64,000 nucleotides of DNA from Pseudomonas sp. Z8(2022) (GTDB taxonomy: Bacteria; Pseudomonadota; Gammaproteobacteria; Pseudomonadales; Pseudomonadaceae), in NCBI RefSeq assembly GCF_025837155.1, contig NZ_CP107549.1, positions 3,906,001 to 3,970,000 on the forward strand, written 5' to 3'. Every line of letters starts with the position of its first letter. Positions within the stretch are counted from its first letter, which is position 1. The notes beneath the pieces are model-generated. The model saw nothing but the letters and a program-made list of their open reading frames with translations, was not told the origin of the DNA and ran no database searches. The position numbers were made by a program, and so were the translations under genes. This document shows, one piece after another, positions 55,426-63,898 of this stretch.

Positions 55426-55956
55426 ATGGCCACCCACGCCCCCGAGATGCCCATCCAGGTCGACGACGAAACCGGCGTCTGGACCACCGATGCCCTGCCG
55501 ATGCTGTATGTGCCACGGCATTTCTTCGTCAACAACCATATCGGCATCGAGGAAGTACTCGGCGCCGAGAAATATGCCGAGATTCTCTACAAGGCCGGCT
55601 ACAAGTCCGCCTGGCACTGGTGCGAGAAGGAGGCCGAGTGCCATGGCCTGTCCGGCGTCGCGGTATTCGAGCACTACATGAAGCGCCTGTCGCAGCGCGG
55701 CTGGGGCCTGTTCAAGATCCTGTCGATCGACCTCGACACCGGTACCTGCGAGGTGCGCCTGGATCACTCGGCCTTCGTCTACGTCTACGGCAAGTGCGGA
55801 CGCCCGGTCGACTACATGTTCACCGGCTGGTTCGCCGGCGCCATGGACCAGATTCTGCAGGCCCAGGGCAGCAGCCTGCGTACCGTCGCCGAGCAGGTCT
55901 ATGGCGCCTCGCAGGAAGGCCACGACCACGGCCTGTTCCGCGTCAAACCGCTCTAA
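55426..55956 (+). CDS. DUF5943/V4R-like protein of the dimethylglycine cluster
   Basis: 176 residues, no membrane segment or DNA-binding domain. The order AEILYKAGYKSAWHWCEKE, RGWGLFKILSIDLDTGTCEVRLDHS, GKCGRPVDYMFTGWFAGAMDQIL and a C-terminal EGHDHGLFRVKP resembles the V4R (4-vinyl reductase) small-molecule-binding fold. Equivalent of PA5397, always near dgcA. Possible role: substrate or cofactor handling, or a sensor. Function unproven. Confidence 0.8.
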   Translation: MATHAPEMPIQVDDETGVWTTDALPMLYVPRHFFVNNHIGIEEVLGAEKYAEILYKAGYKSAWHWCEKEAECHGLSGVAVFEHYMKRLSQRGWGLFKILSIDLDTGTCEVRLDHSAFVYVYGKCGRPVDYMFTGWFAGAMDQILQAQGSSLRTVAEQVYGASQEGHDHGLFRVKPL

Positions 55957-55970
55957 ACAACAAAGATAGG

Positions 55971-56003
55971 CGGGAGGGTTTCAGGCTACTGAAGCACCTC
56001 CCG
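55971..56003 (+). other. stem-loop between the V4R-like gene and dgcA
   Basis: Outer stem CGGGAGG (55971-55977) / CCTCCCG (55997-56003) with an inner TTCAG-GCTA-CTGAA stem. No U-tract. Likely an mRNA-processing or stability element upstream of dgcA. Confidence 0.55.
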
Positions 56004-56044
56004 ACCACAAGACCCCAGGCCGCTTTTTCCGTGAGGGTGCCGCA

Positions 56045-58105
56045 ATGGCTTTTGAAGCAATGTTCCAGCCGATTCAGATCGGCAAACTGACCATCCGCAA
56101 CCGCGTGCTCTCCACCGCGCACGCCGAGGTCTACGCCACCGATGGCGGCATGACCACCGAGCGCTACGTCAAGTATTACGAAGAGAAAGCCAAAGGCGGC
56201 ATCGGCCTGGCCATCTGCGGCGGCTCGTCCGTGGTCGCCATCGACAGCCCGCAGCAGTGGTGGAGCTCGGTGAACCTGTCCACCGACCGCATCATTCCGC
56301 ACTTCCAGAATCTGGCCGACGCCATGCACAAGCACGGCGCCAAGATCATGATCCAGATTACCCACATGGGCCGTCGCTCGCGCTGGGACGGCTACCACTG
56401 GCCGACCCTGATGTCGCCGTCCGGCATCCGTGAGCCGGTACACCGCGCCACCTGCAAGACCATCGAGGTCGAGGAAATCTGGCGGGTGATCGGCAACTAC
56501 GCCCAGGCTGCACGCCGGGCCAAGGAAGGCGGCCTGGATGGCGTCGAGCTGTCCGCCGTGCACCAACACCTGATCGACCAGTTCTGGTCGCCGCGCGTGA
56601 ACAAGCGTACCGACGAATGGGGCGGCACCTTCGAAGGCCGCATGAAGTTCGGCCTGGAAGTGCTCAAGGCCGTGCGCGCCGAAGTCGGCGACGATTTTTG
56701 CGTGGGCATGCGCATCACCGGTGACGAGTTCCACCCCGATGGCCTGTCCCATGAGGACATGAAGCAGATCGCCGCCTACTACGACGCCACCGGCATGATC
56801 GACTTCATCGGTGTAGTCGGCTCGGGCTGCGACACCCACAACACCCTGGCCAACGTCATCCCCAACATGAGCTTCCCGCCGGAGCCCTTCCTGCACCTGG
56901 CGGCCGGCATCAAGGAAGTGGTCAAGGTCCCGGTGCTGCACGCGCAGAACATCAAGGACCCGAACCAGGCCACGCGCATCCTCGAAGGCGGCTACGTGGA
57001 CATGGTCGGCATGACCCGCGCGCATATCGCCGACCCGCACCTGATCGCCAAGATCAAGATGGGCCAGATCGACCAGATCAAGCAGTGCGTCGGCGCCAAC
57101 TACTGCATCGACCGCCAGTACCAGGGCCTGGACGTGCTGTGCATCCAGAACGCCGCCACCAGCCGTGAATACATGGGCGTGCCGCATATCATCGAGAAGA
57201 CCACCGGCGTCAAACGCAAGGTGGTAATCGTTGGCGGTGGCCCGGCCGGCATGGAGGCCGCCCGAGTGGCCGCCGAACGTGGCCATGACGTGACCCTGTT
57301 CGAGAAGCAGGACAGCCTGGGCGGACAGATCAGCATCGCCGCCCGCGCCCCGCAGCGCGACCAGATCGCCGGCATCACCCGCTGGTACCAGCTGGAACTG
57401 GCACGTCTGGGCATCGACCTGCGCCTGGGTACCGCGGCCGATGAAGCCACCATTCTCGATCTGCGCCCGGACATCGTGGTGCTGGCCAACGGCGGTCATC
57501 CGTTCCTCGAACAGAACGAACACTGGGGCGCGGCCGAAGGCCTGGTGGTGAGCAGCTGGGACGTGCTCTCGGGCAAGGTGGCGCCGGGCAGGAACGTGCT
57601 GGTGTACGACACCATCTGTGAATTCACCGGCATGTCCGTGGCCGACTACCTGGCCGACAAGGGCGCGCAGGTCGAAATCGTCACCGACGACATCAAGCCG
57701 GGCGTGGCCATCGGCGGCACCAGCTTCCCGACCTACTACCGCAGCCTGTACCCCAAGGAAGTCATCATGACCGGCGACCTGATGCTGGAAAAGGTCTACC
57801 GCGAAGGCGACAAGCTGGTGGCAGTACTGGAGAACGAATACACCGGCGCCAAGGAAGAGCGCGTGGTCGATCAGGTGGTGGTGGAGAACGGCGTGCGTCC
57901 GGATGAGTCGCTGTACTACGCGCTCAAGCAGGGTTCGCGCAACAAGGGCCAGATCGACGTCGAGGCGCTGTTTGCAATCAAGCCGCAGCCTTGCCTGAGC
58001 GAGCCGGGCGATGGCTACCTGCTGTTCCGCATCGGCGACTGCGTGGCCCAGCGCAACACTCACGCGGCGATCTACGACGCCCTGCGTCTGTGCAAGGACT
58101 TTTAA
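56045..58105 (+). CDS. dgcA: dimethylglycine demethylase flavoprotein subunit
   Basis: 686 residues, trimethylamine dehydrogenase-like: N-terminal old-yellow-enzyme FMN barrel (about 1-340), then an FAD/NAD(P)-type Rossmann region (VVIVGGGPAGMEAARVAAERGHDVTLFEK from about 395). Oxidatively demethylates N,N-dimethylglycine to sarcosine. The Fe-S region reads CVGANYC...C: Cys348, Ala351, Cys354 and Cys366, so the second of the four cysteines in trimethylamine dehydrogenase is alanine. Followed by dgcB after a repeat. Confidence 0.95.
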   Translation: MAFEAMFQPIQIGKLTIRNRVLSTAHAEVYATDGGMTTERYVKYYEEKAKGGIGLAICGGSSVVAIDSPQQWWSSVNLSTDRIIPHFQNLADAMHKHGAKIMIQITHMGRRSRWDGYHWPTLMSPSGIREPVHRATCKTIEVEEIWRVIGNYAQAARRAKEGGLDGVELSAVHQHLIDQFWSPRVNKRTDEWGGTFEGRMKFGLEVLKAVRAEVGDDFCVGMRITGDEFHPDGLSHEDMKQIAAYYDATGMIDFIGVVGSGCDTHNTLANVIPNMSFPPEPFLHLAAGIKEVVKVPVLHAQNIKDPNQATRILEGGYVDMVGMTRAHIADPHLIAKIKMGQIDQIKQCVGANYCIDRQYQGLDVLCIQNAATSREYMGVPHIIEKTTGVKRKVVIVGGGPAGMEAARVAAERGHDVTLFEKQDSLGGQISIAARAPQRDQIAGITRWYQLELARLGIDLRLGTAADEATILDLRPDIVVLANGGHPFLEQNEHWGAAEGLVVSSWDVLSGKVAPGRNVLVYDTICEFTGMSVADYLADKGAQVEIVTDDIKPGVAIGGTSFPTYYRSLYPKEVIMTGDLMLEKVYREGDKLVAVLENEYTGAKEERVVDQVVVENGVRPDESLYYALKQGSRNKGQIDVEALFAIKPQPCLSEPGDGYLLFRIGDCVAQRNTHAAIYDALRLCKDF

Positions 58106-58112
58106 GCGGCCC

Positions 58113-58205
58113 CCTCTCCCGCTTGCGGGAGAGGACGGGGGGAGAGGGTGATCTGCCAACACGGTAGCGGGCCACTCCCCTCTCCCTCTCCCCCAGGGGA
58201 AAGGG
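58113..58205. repeat. CTCTCCCGC-type palindromic repeat between dgcA and dgcB
   Basis: A 10-base palindrome CCTCTCCCGC-TT-GCGGGAGAGG (58113-58134) is followed by further CCTCTCC/GGGAGAGG stretches to about 58205. Related to the element at 50916-50941. Confidence 0.8.
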
Positions 58206-58251
58206 AACTGGTTCGGCGTAACTCTCTCGGTCCCGCCAAGGAGACCAACCG

Positions 58252-60213
58252 ATGTTGAACACCATTCTCCCCATCCTGCTCTTCGCCGCCCTGGCCCTTG
58301 CGGTCATTGGCGCGGCCAGGCGCTTTTTCATGTGGCGTCGCGGCCGACCGTCGAAAGTCGACTGGATCGGCGGCCTGCTGCAGATGCCGCGCCGCTATCT
58401 GGTCGATCTGCACCACGTGGTCGAGCGCGACAGGTACATGTCCAAGACCCACGTTGCCACCGCCGGAGGCTTCGTCCTGGCGGCCGTGCTGGCCATCGTC
58501 GTGCACGGTTTCGGCCTGCATAGCCGCATCCTCGGCTACGCCCTGCTGGCGGCCACGACGCTGATGTTCGTCGGCGCCCTGTTCGTCGCCAAGCGCCGCC
58601 TGAACCCGCCGTCGCGCCTGTCGAAAGGCCCGTGGATGCGTCTGCCGAAAAGTCTGCTGATGTTCGCCGGCAGCTTCTTCATCGCCACGCTGCCGGTCGC
58701 CGGGATTCTGCCCGCCGAGTTCGGCGGCTGGGTGCTGGCGGCGATTCTTGCCGTCGGAGTGGCCTGGGGCGTGTCCGAGCTGTTCTTCGGCATGACCTGG
58801 GGCGGGCCGATGAAGCACGCCTTCGCCGGTGCCCTGCACCTGGCCTGGCACCGCCGCGCCGAGCGCTTCGGCGGCGGTCGCTCGACCGGCCTGCAAGCCC
58901 TTGATCTGGACGACCCGAAAGCGCCGCTAGGCGTGGAAAAGCCCACCGATTTCACCTGGAACCAGCTGCTCGGCTTCGACGCCTGCGTGCAGTGCGGCAA
59001 GTGCGAAGCCATGTGCCCGGCCTTCGCCGCCGGCCAGCCGCTGAACCCGAAGAAGCTGATCCAGGACATGGTCATCGGCCTGGCCGGTGGCAATGACGCC
59101 AGGTTCGCCGGCTCGCCCTACCCCGGCAAGCCGCTCGGCGAACACAGCGGCGGCCCGCATCAACCGATCGTATCCCTGACGGGCAAGGCGCTGGTGGATG
59201 CCGAAACGCTGTGGTCGTGCACCACCTGCCGCGCCTGTGTCGAGGAGTGCCCGATGATGATCGAGCACGTCGATGCCATCGTCGATATGCGCCGCCACCT
59301 CACCCTGGAAAAGGGCGCGACGCCGAACAAGGGCGCCGAGGTGCTGGACAACCTGATCGCCACCGACAACCCGGGCGGCTTCAACCCCGGCGGCCGGCTC
59401 AACTGGGCGGCCGACCTGAACCTGCCGCTGCTCGCCGACAAGCAAGAAACCGACGTGCTGTTCTGGGTCGGCGACGGCGCCTTCGACATGCGCAACCAGC
59501 GCACCCTGCGCGCCTTCGTGAAGATCCTCAAGGCCGCCGACGTCGACTTCGCCGTACTCGGCCTGGAAGAACGCGACAGCGGCGACGTGGCGCGCCGTCT
59601 GGGTGACGAAGCCACCTTCCAGAACCTGGCCAAGCGCAACATCGCCACCCTGGCCAGGTACCGTTTCAAACGAATCGTCAGCTGCGACCCGCACAGCTTC
59701 CACGTGCTGAAGAACGAATACGGCGCCCTCGGCGGACACTACGAAGTGCTGCACCACAGCACGTTCATCGAGGAACTGGTGCGCCAGGAGGCGCTGAATC
59801 TCGGCCAGAGCAAGGCTGCCAGCGTCACCTACCACGACCCCTGCTACCTCGGCCGCTACAACGGCGAGTACGAAGCGCCGCGCGCGGTACTCAAGGCCAT
59901 CGGCATCGAGGTGAAGGAGATGCAGCGTTCCGGCTTCCGTTCACGCTGCTGCGGCGGCGGTGGCGGCGCGCCGATCACCGACATTCCGGGCAAGCAACGT
60001 ATCCCCGACATGCGCATGGTCGACATCAAGGAAACCGGTGCCGAACTGGTGGCCGTCGGTTGCCCACAGTGCACCGCGATGCTCGAAGGCGTGGTCGCAC
60101 CGCGCCCGGAAATCAAGGACATCGCCGAGCTGGTGGCCGAGGTATTGATCGAAGCCACCGAGGTGGCGGCCAAGCGCCCGAATGCCAAGCGCGAACTGGC
60201 GGAGGTGCAGTGA
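58252..60213 (+). CDS. dgcB: membrane Fe-S/CCG-domain subunit of dimethylglycine demethylase
   Basis: 653 residues. About four to five membrane helices in the first 180 residues, two 4Fe-4S clusters (Cys245/248/251/255 in CVQCGKCEAMCP and Cys323/326/329/333 in CTTCRACVEECP), and two C-terminal CCG domains (YHDPCYLGRY, RCCGGGGGA, GCPQC) as in heterodisulphide reductase/GlpC-type proteins. It should pass electrons from DgcA or the ETF pair to membrane quinone. AAGGAG lies upstream of the ATG. Confidence 0.95.
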   Translation: MLNTILPILLFAALALAVIGAARRFFMWRRGRPSKVDWIGGLLQMPRRYLVDLHHVVERDRYMSKTHVATAGGFVLAAVLAIVVHGFGLHSRILGYALLAATTLMFVGALFVAKRRLNPPSRLSKGPWMRLPKSLLMFAGSFFIATLPVAGILPAEFGGWVLAAILAVGVAWGVSELFFGMTWGGPMKHAFAGALHLAWHRRAERFGGGRSTGLQALDLDDPKAPLGVEKPTDFTWNQLLGFDACVQCGKCEAMCPAFAAGQPLNPKKLIQDMVIGLAGGNDARFAGSPYPGKPLGEHSGGPHQPIVSLTGKALVDAETLWSCTTCRACVEECPMMIEHVDAIVDMRRHLTLEKGATPNKGAEVLDNLIATDNPGGFNPGGRLNWAADLNLPLLADKQETDVLFWVGDGAFDMRNQRTLRAFVKILKAADVDFAVLGLEERDSGDVARRLGDEATFQNLAKRNIATLARYRFKRIVSCDPHSFHVLKNEYGALGGHYEVLHHSTFIEELVRQEALNLGQSKAASVTYHDPCYLGRYNGEYEAPRAVLKAIGIEVKEMQRSGFRSRCCGGGGGAPITDIPGKQRIPDMRMVDIKETGAELVAVGCPQCTAMLEGVVAPRPEIKDIAELVAEVLIEATEVAAKRPNAKRELAEVQ

Positions 60214-60254
60214 TGAACAACCAATCCCAGCGCATCCAGGAGGCCCAGGCATGA
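60213..60254 (+). CDS. 13-codon ORF bridging dgcB and the ETF alpha gene
   Basis: MNNQSQRIQEAQA. Its ATG overlaps the dgcB stop (TGATG) and its TGA overlaps the next ATG (ATGA). The AGGAGG ribosome site of the ETF alpha gene lies within it. It may serve as a coupling device only; a functional peptide is unproven. Confidence 0.35.
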   Translation: MNNQSQRIQEAQA

Positions 60255-61477
60255 GCGACATCATCCGCCGCGACCCTCGCGCCGAGTGGATCGCCCGCAA
60301 CCGCCTGCATCCGCTTCATGCGGCCATGCAGAACCAGACCAGCTGGATGGGGCCCAACGGCATCATCCGCAAGAACCCACATGCCATCGCCGCCGGTTTC
60401 CTTGGCCCGGCCGGGATCAAGCGCATCGACCGCAGCGGTGCCCAGCAGGGCACCGCCGGCAAACGCAGCAGCGCCAGCGTCGAGGTGCAGTTGCCGCTGC
60501 ACGTCATCGAGCAACCGGCCTTCCACATCTGCGTGGTGCCGGACATGGTCGGTGGACGGCTCTCCAGTCATGACAAGGACCTGCTCGGCCTGGCCCGCAA
60601 GCTGGCCGGCGACGGCGGTGCGGTGGTGGCCGTGGTGTTCGGCGAGGACAAGGAAAGCGCCTTCGATACGGCCGGCGTCGACCGCCTGCTGCGCATCGCC
60701 GGCGAAGCCTTCGAGGGGTACGCCCCGGAAGCCCGCGTACTGGCCCTGAGCGCCGTGGAGAGCCAACTGGCGCCGCGCCACTGGCTGCTGCCCGACAGCC
60801 GCACCGGTGGCGGCGAACTGGGCCGGCGCCTGGCCGCCAAGCTTGGCGAACGCCCTGCAACGCGCGTCTGGCAGGTCGCCGGCGAGCAGGCCATCGGCCG
60901 CGCCGGCAGTGGCCAGCAGGACATTCAGCGCGCGTTGCCGCGGCTGATCCTGGCCGCCGCCGAGTGCGCCGAACCGGTCAGCGAAACCCGTCATGAAGTT
61001 CGCCCCCTGACGCTCGACACACGGATTGCTCACAGCCTGCCACGCATCGAAGACCTCGGCCCGGTGGCCGTGGACCCGGCACAGATTCCCATGGCCGAGG
61101 CCGAGTTCATCCTCTCCGGCGGCAACGGCGTGAAGGACTGGGAGCTGTTCCACCAGGCCGCCGCCGCCCTTGGCGCAACCGAAGGTGCCTCGCGCGTGGC
61201 GGTGGACGACGGTTTCATGCCGCGCAACCGCCAGGTCGGCGCCACCGGTACCTGGGTCACCGCCCGCGTCTATCTGGCGGTGGGTATTTCCGGCGCCATC
61301 CAGCACCTGCAGGGCATCGGCGCCTGCGACAAGGTAGTGGCGGTGAACATGGATCCGGGCTGCGACATGATCAAACGTGCCGACCTTTCGGTGATCGGCG
61401 ATTCGGCGGCGATCCTGCGCGCACTGATCGAACGTGTCGCCGCCTGGCGCCAGGAGGGCAAGCGTGAAGCAGCCTGA
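60251..61477 (+). CDS. electron transfer flavoprotein alpha subunit, dimethylglycine-associated
   Basis: 408 residues. The C-terminal FAD domain is clear (RNRQVGATGTWVTARVYLAVGISGAIQHLQGI, AVNMDPGCDMIKRADLSVIGD). It is about 95 residues longer than housekeeping EtfA because of an N-terminal extension containing RRDPRAEWIARNRLHPLH. A perfect AGGAGG precedes the ATG at 60251. Likely takes electrons from DgcA and works with the beta subunit that follows and the DgcB membrane protein. Confidence 0.9.
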   Translation: MSDIIRRDPRAEWIARNRLHPLHAAMQNQTSWMGPNGIIRKNPHAIAAGFLGPAGIKRIDRSGAQQGTAGKRSSASVEVQLPLHVIEQPAFHICVVPDMVGGRLSSHDKDLLGLARKLAGDGGAVVAVVFGEDKESAFDTAGVDRLLRIAGEAFEGYAPEARVLALSAVESQLAPRHWLLPDSRTGGGELGRRLAAKLGERPATRVWQVAGEQAIGRAGSGQQDIQRALPRLILAAAECAEPVSETRHEVRPLTLDTRIAHSLPRIEDLGPVAVDPAQIPMAEAEFILSGGNGVKDWELFHQAAAALGATEGASRVAVDDGFMPRNRQVGATGTWVTARVYLAVGISGAIQHLQGIGACDKVVAVNMDPGCDMIKRADLSVIGDSAAILRALIERVAAWRQEGKREAA

Positions 61478-61496
61478 TCCTCACGAATACGCCCTC

Positions 61497-61576
61497 GTGG
61501 GAGGGGCTTCAGCCGCGACAGACTGCGCGTATGGCCATATCGCGGCTAAAGCGGAGTGCCGCCCAGCCGCTCCCAC
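61497..61576. repeat. REP-like intergenic repeat, copy 4, between the two ETF genes
   Basis: Left part GTGGGAGGGGCTTCAGCCGCGA, right part ATCGCGGCTAAAGCGGAGTGCCGCCCAGCCGCTCCCAC, which matches copy 1 (25086-25131) read on the other strand. Confidence 0.88.
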
Positions 61577-61593
61577 TGTTCGAGGTTGCCCAA

Positions 61594-62367
61594 ATGACTG
61601 ATCTGAATATCGTCGCCCTGGTCTCGGTCGGTGCCCACCCGACTTCCGCCCGCCCGCGCCGCGCCGAACAGGACGCCCGTGCGGTGGAACTTGGCCTGCG
61701 TCTGGCCGGACCGAACCTGCAATTGCTGCATGCCGGCGACCCGCAGGCCGAAGCCCTGCGTGGTTATCTGGGCATGGGGCTGGAACAGCTCGATGTGCTG
61801 GAACAGCCGGAAGGTGCCGACGCCCTGCCGCTGCTGGTCGATTACCTGCAAGGCAGCCGCACGCAACTGGTGCTCACCGGCAGCCAGGCGGAAACCGGCG
61901 AAGGTTCCGGCATGCTGCCGTTTCTGCTTGCCGAACGCCTGGGCTGGCCGATGGTGGTCGGCCTGGCCGAGGTGGAAAAGGTCGAGAACGGTGTGGCTCA
62001 GGTACTGCAGGCGCTGCCACGCGGTCAGCGCCGTCGCCTCAAGGTGCGCCTGCCCTGCGTCGCCAGTGTCGACAATGCCGCTCCGGTCGCGCGCCAGAGC
62101 GCCTTCGGTCCGGCTCGCCGTGGCCGGATCGAAGCCCATGAAGTCACTGTGATAGACGATCCGTTGCTGGCCGAAGCCAGCCTGCAGCCGGCAAAGCCGC
62201 GGCCGAAACGCCTGAAGGTGATCAAGGCCAAGACCGGCGCGGAACGGATGAAGGCAGCGACGGCCAAAACCAGTGGCGGCGGTGGCCAGGTCCTCAAGGA
62301 TGTCTCGCCACAGGACGGCGCCGAGGCTATCTTCAAGCTGCTGATCGAAGAAGGTGTCCTGCGCTAG
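61594..62367 (+). CDS. electron transfer flavoprotein beta subunit, dimethylglycine-associated
   Basis: 257 residues. AMP-binding EtfB fold: NIVALVSVGAHPTSARPRR, LVLTGSQAETGEGSGMLPFLLAERLGWPMVVG and the VRLPCVASVDNAA turn, with a basic C-terminal arm (RPKRLKVIKAK) reaching toward the alpha subunit. ATG at 61594 with GAGG upstream; an in-frame start 21 codons earlier lies in the REP repeat and is rejected. Confidence 0.9.
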   Translation: MTDLNIVALVSVGAHPTSARPRRAEQDARAVELGLRLAGPNLQLLHAGDPQAEALRGYLGMGLEQLDVLEQPEGADALPLLVDYLQGSRTQLVLTGSQAETGEGSGMLPFLLAERLGWPMVVGLAEVEKVENGVAQVLQALPRGQRRRLKVRLPCVASVDNAAPVARQSAFGPARRGRIEAHEVTVIDDPLLAEASLQPAKPRPKRLKVIKAKTGAERMKAATAKTSGGGGQVLKDVSPQDGAEAIFKLLIEEGVLR

Positions 62368-62446
62368 CAGGCGGTGAGAGCTGCCTGTGTCGCCCTTGCC
62401 GCTTCGCCTATGTTAAACGCCTGCTCTGCCACAAGGAGTCACGACC

Positions 62447-62698
62447 ATGATGCACGCCGACCTGATCGACCAGGAAGATTTCCGCGAACGCCTGATTGCA
62501 CTGGGCCTGAATATTCCTGCGGGCGCCACGCCGGAGCAATCCTGCGAGTTGGCCGTCAGCGGCCTCAGCCCGGACCGTGCCGTGGCCCTGCGCCAACTGG
62601 TGGAAGAATTGCTCGGCGGCAGCGCAACCGTGCTGCCCAATGTGCGTGAAGCCATCAGCCGGCATCTGTTGCCGGCCCTGGTACCGAAGCCGGTCTGA
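62447..62698 (+). CDS. small hypothetical protein of the dimethylglycine cluster
   Basis: 83 residues, helical by composition, one cysteine, no signal or membrane segment. An excellent AAGGAG lies eight bases before a tandem ATGATG. It ends the dgc gene group just before a strong terminator. I do not recognise the family; the context suggests an accessory to the ETF/Dgc proteins. Confidence 0.78.
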   Translation: MMHADLIDQEDFRERLIALGLNIPAGATPEQSCELAVSGLSPDRAVALRQLVEELLGGSATVLPNVREAISRHLLPALVPKPV

Positions 62699-62765
62699 TC
62701 AGGCCCACCCAGGGAGTGCGTCGGAGCCCAACGGCATCCGACTTGTCTGCAAGATCGGAAAAAAT

Positions 62766-62791
62766 GGGGCGCCAGTGGCGCCCCGTTTTTT
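62766..62791. terminator. bidirectional terminator between the dgc group and gbdR
   Basis: Perfect eight-base stem GGGGCGCC / GGCGCCCC with loop AGT, followed by GTTTTTT and preceded by AAAAAAT, so it serves both strands. Confidence 0.93.
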
Positions 62792-62803
62792 ATCTGGCCC
62801 GAC

Positions 62804-63898
62804 TCAGATCCGTACGCTGGCGAAGGTCGATTCGCCCTGAGCACGATTGAGGGCCAGTACCGCACTGGAATTGACCTGCTGCTCGGGAATCGGCAGCAGC
62901 ACCACCAGGTTGTGCCCCTGCTGGCCGGCACGCTCATCACGCGGCGGAATTCCGAAATACTCGCGGTAGCACTTGGAGAAGTGCGGGGTGGAAACGAAGC
63001 CACACACCGAAGCCACTTCTATGATCGACATGCTGGTCTGCTTGAGCAGCTGGCGTGCACGAATCAGGCGCAGCTTGAGGTAGTAACGCGACGGCGAGCA
63101 GTGCAGATACTTCTGGAACAGACGCTCGAGCTGACGACGGGAGATGTCGACGAAGCAGGCCAGTTCGTCGAGGTCGATCGGCTCCTCCAGGTTGGCCTCC
63201 ATCAACGCAACGATTTCCTGCAGCTTCGGCTGATTGCTGCCGAGCATGTGCTTGAGCGGTACGCGCTGGTGATCCTGCTCGTTGCGAATGCGTTCGTAGA
63301 TGAACATCTCGGAAATGCCGGCAGCCAGTTCGCGGCCGTGCTGCTGACCGATCAGGTGCAACATCATGTCCATCGGTGCGGTACCGCCGGACGAGGTGTG
63401 GCGATTGCGGTCGATGGAGAACAGTCGGGTGGTGATGGCCGCACGCGGGAAAGCTTCCTGCATCGAGGCCAGACACTCCCAGTGCACGCTGCAATCGTAG
63501 CCATCGAGCAGACCGGCCTTGGCCAGCGCCCAACTGCCGGTGCACACGGCGCCCAGCTGGCGGCCCTGGCGCGCCTGCAGCTGCAGCCAGCTGACATGCT
63601 CACGCTTGACGCTGTGCTGGATGTCCACACCGCCACAGACGATCACCGAATCCAGAGCCGGAGCGTTCTGCAAGGAGGCATCCGGGGTGATCTGCAGACC
63701 ATCGCTGGCGCTGACGGGCAGACCGTCGAGGGTGAGCGTGTGCCAGCGGTACAGCTCCTTGCCGGAGAGCTGGTTGGCCATGCGCAGGGGCTCCACCGCC
63801 GAGGCGAGTGAGATCAGAGTGAAATTGTCCAGAAGCAGAAAGCCGATGGACTGGGCTGCACGGTTCTGGGGCTGCGCCCCCTGGCAGGACTGCGACAT
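62804..63898 (-). CDS. gbdR: GbdR, AraC-family regulator of glycine betaine and dimethylglycine catabolism
   Basis: 364 residues. DJ-1/PfpI-like N-terminal domain (IGFLLLDNFTLISLASAVEPLRMANQ, VCTGSWALAKAGLLDG) and C-terminal AraC helix-turn-helix pair (VDISRRQLERLFQKYLHCSPSRYYLKLRL, CGFVSTPHFSKCYREYFGIPPRDER), plus a 40-residue tail. GbdR activates dgc, gbc and related genes when glycine betaine or dimethylglycine is present. ATG at 63898 matches relatives (MSQS); an in-frame run to the window edge is not supported. Related to CdhR in this window. Confidence 0.93.
   Translation of the reverse strand: MSQSCQGAQPQNRAAQSIGFLLLDNFTLISLASAVEPLRMANQLSGKELYRWHTLTLDGLPVSASDGLQITPDASLQNAPALDSVIVCGGVDIQHSVKREHVSWLQLQARQGRQLGAVCTGSWALAKAGLLDGYDCSVHWECLASMQEAFPRAAITTRLFSIDRNRHTSSGGTAPMDMMLHLIGQQHGRELAAGISEMFIYERIRNEQDHQRVPLKHMLGSNQPKLQEIVALMEANLEEPIDLDELACFVDISRRQLERLFQKYLHCSPSRYYLKLRLIRARQLLKQTSMSIIEVASVCGFVSTPHFSKCYREYFGIPPRDERAGQQGHNLVVLLPIPEQQVNSSAVLALNRAQGESTFASVRI

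Noticed and set aside
55943..58162. 739-codon minus-strand frame opposite dgcA
   Set aside because: It is a shadow of dgcA, with no ribosome site or recognisable domain.
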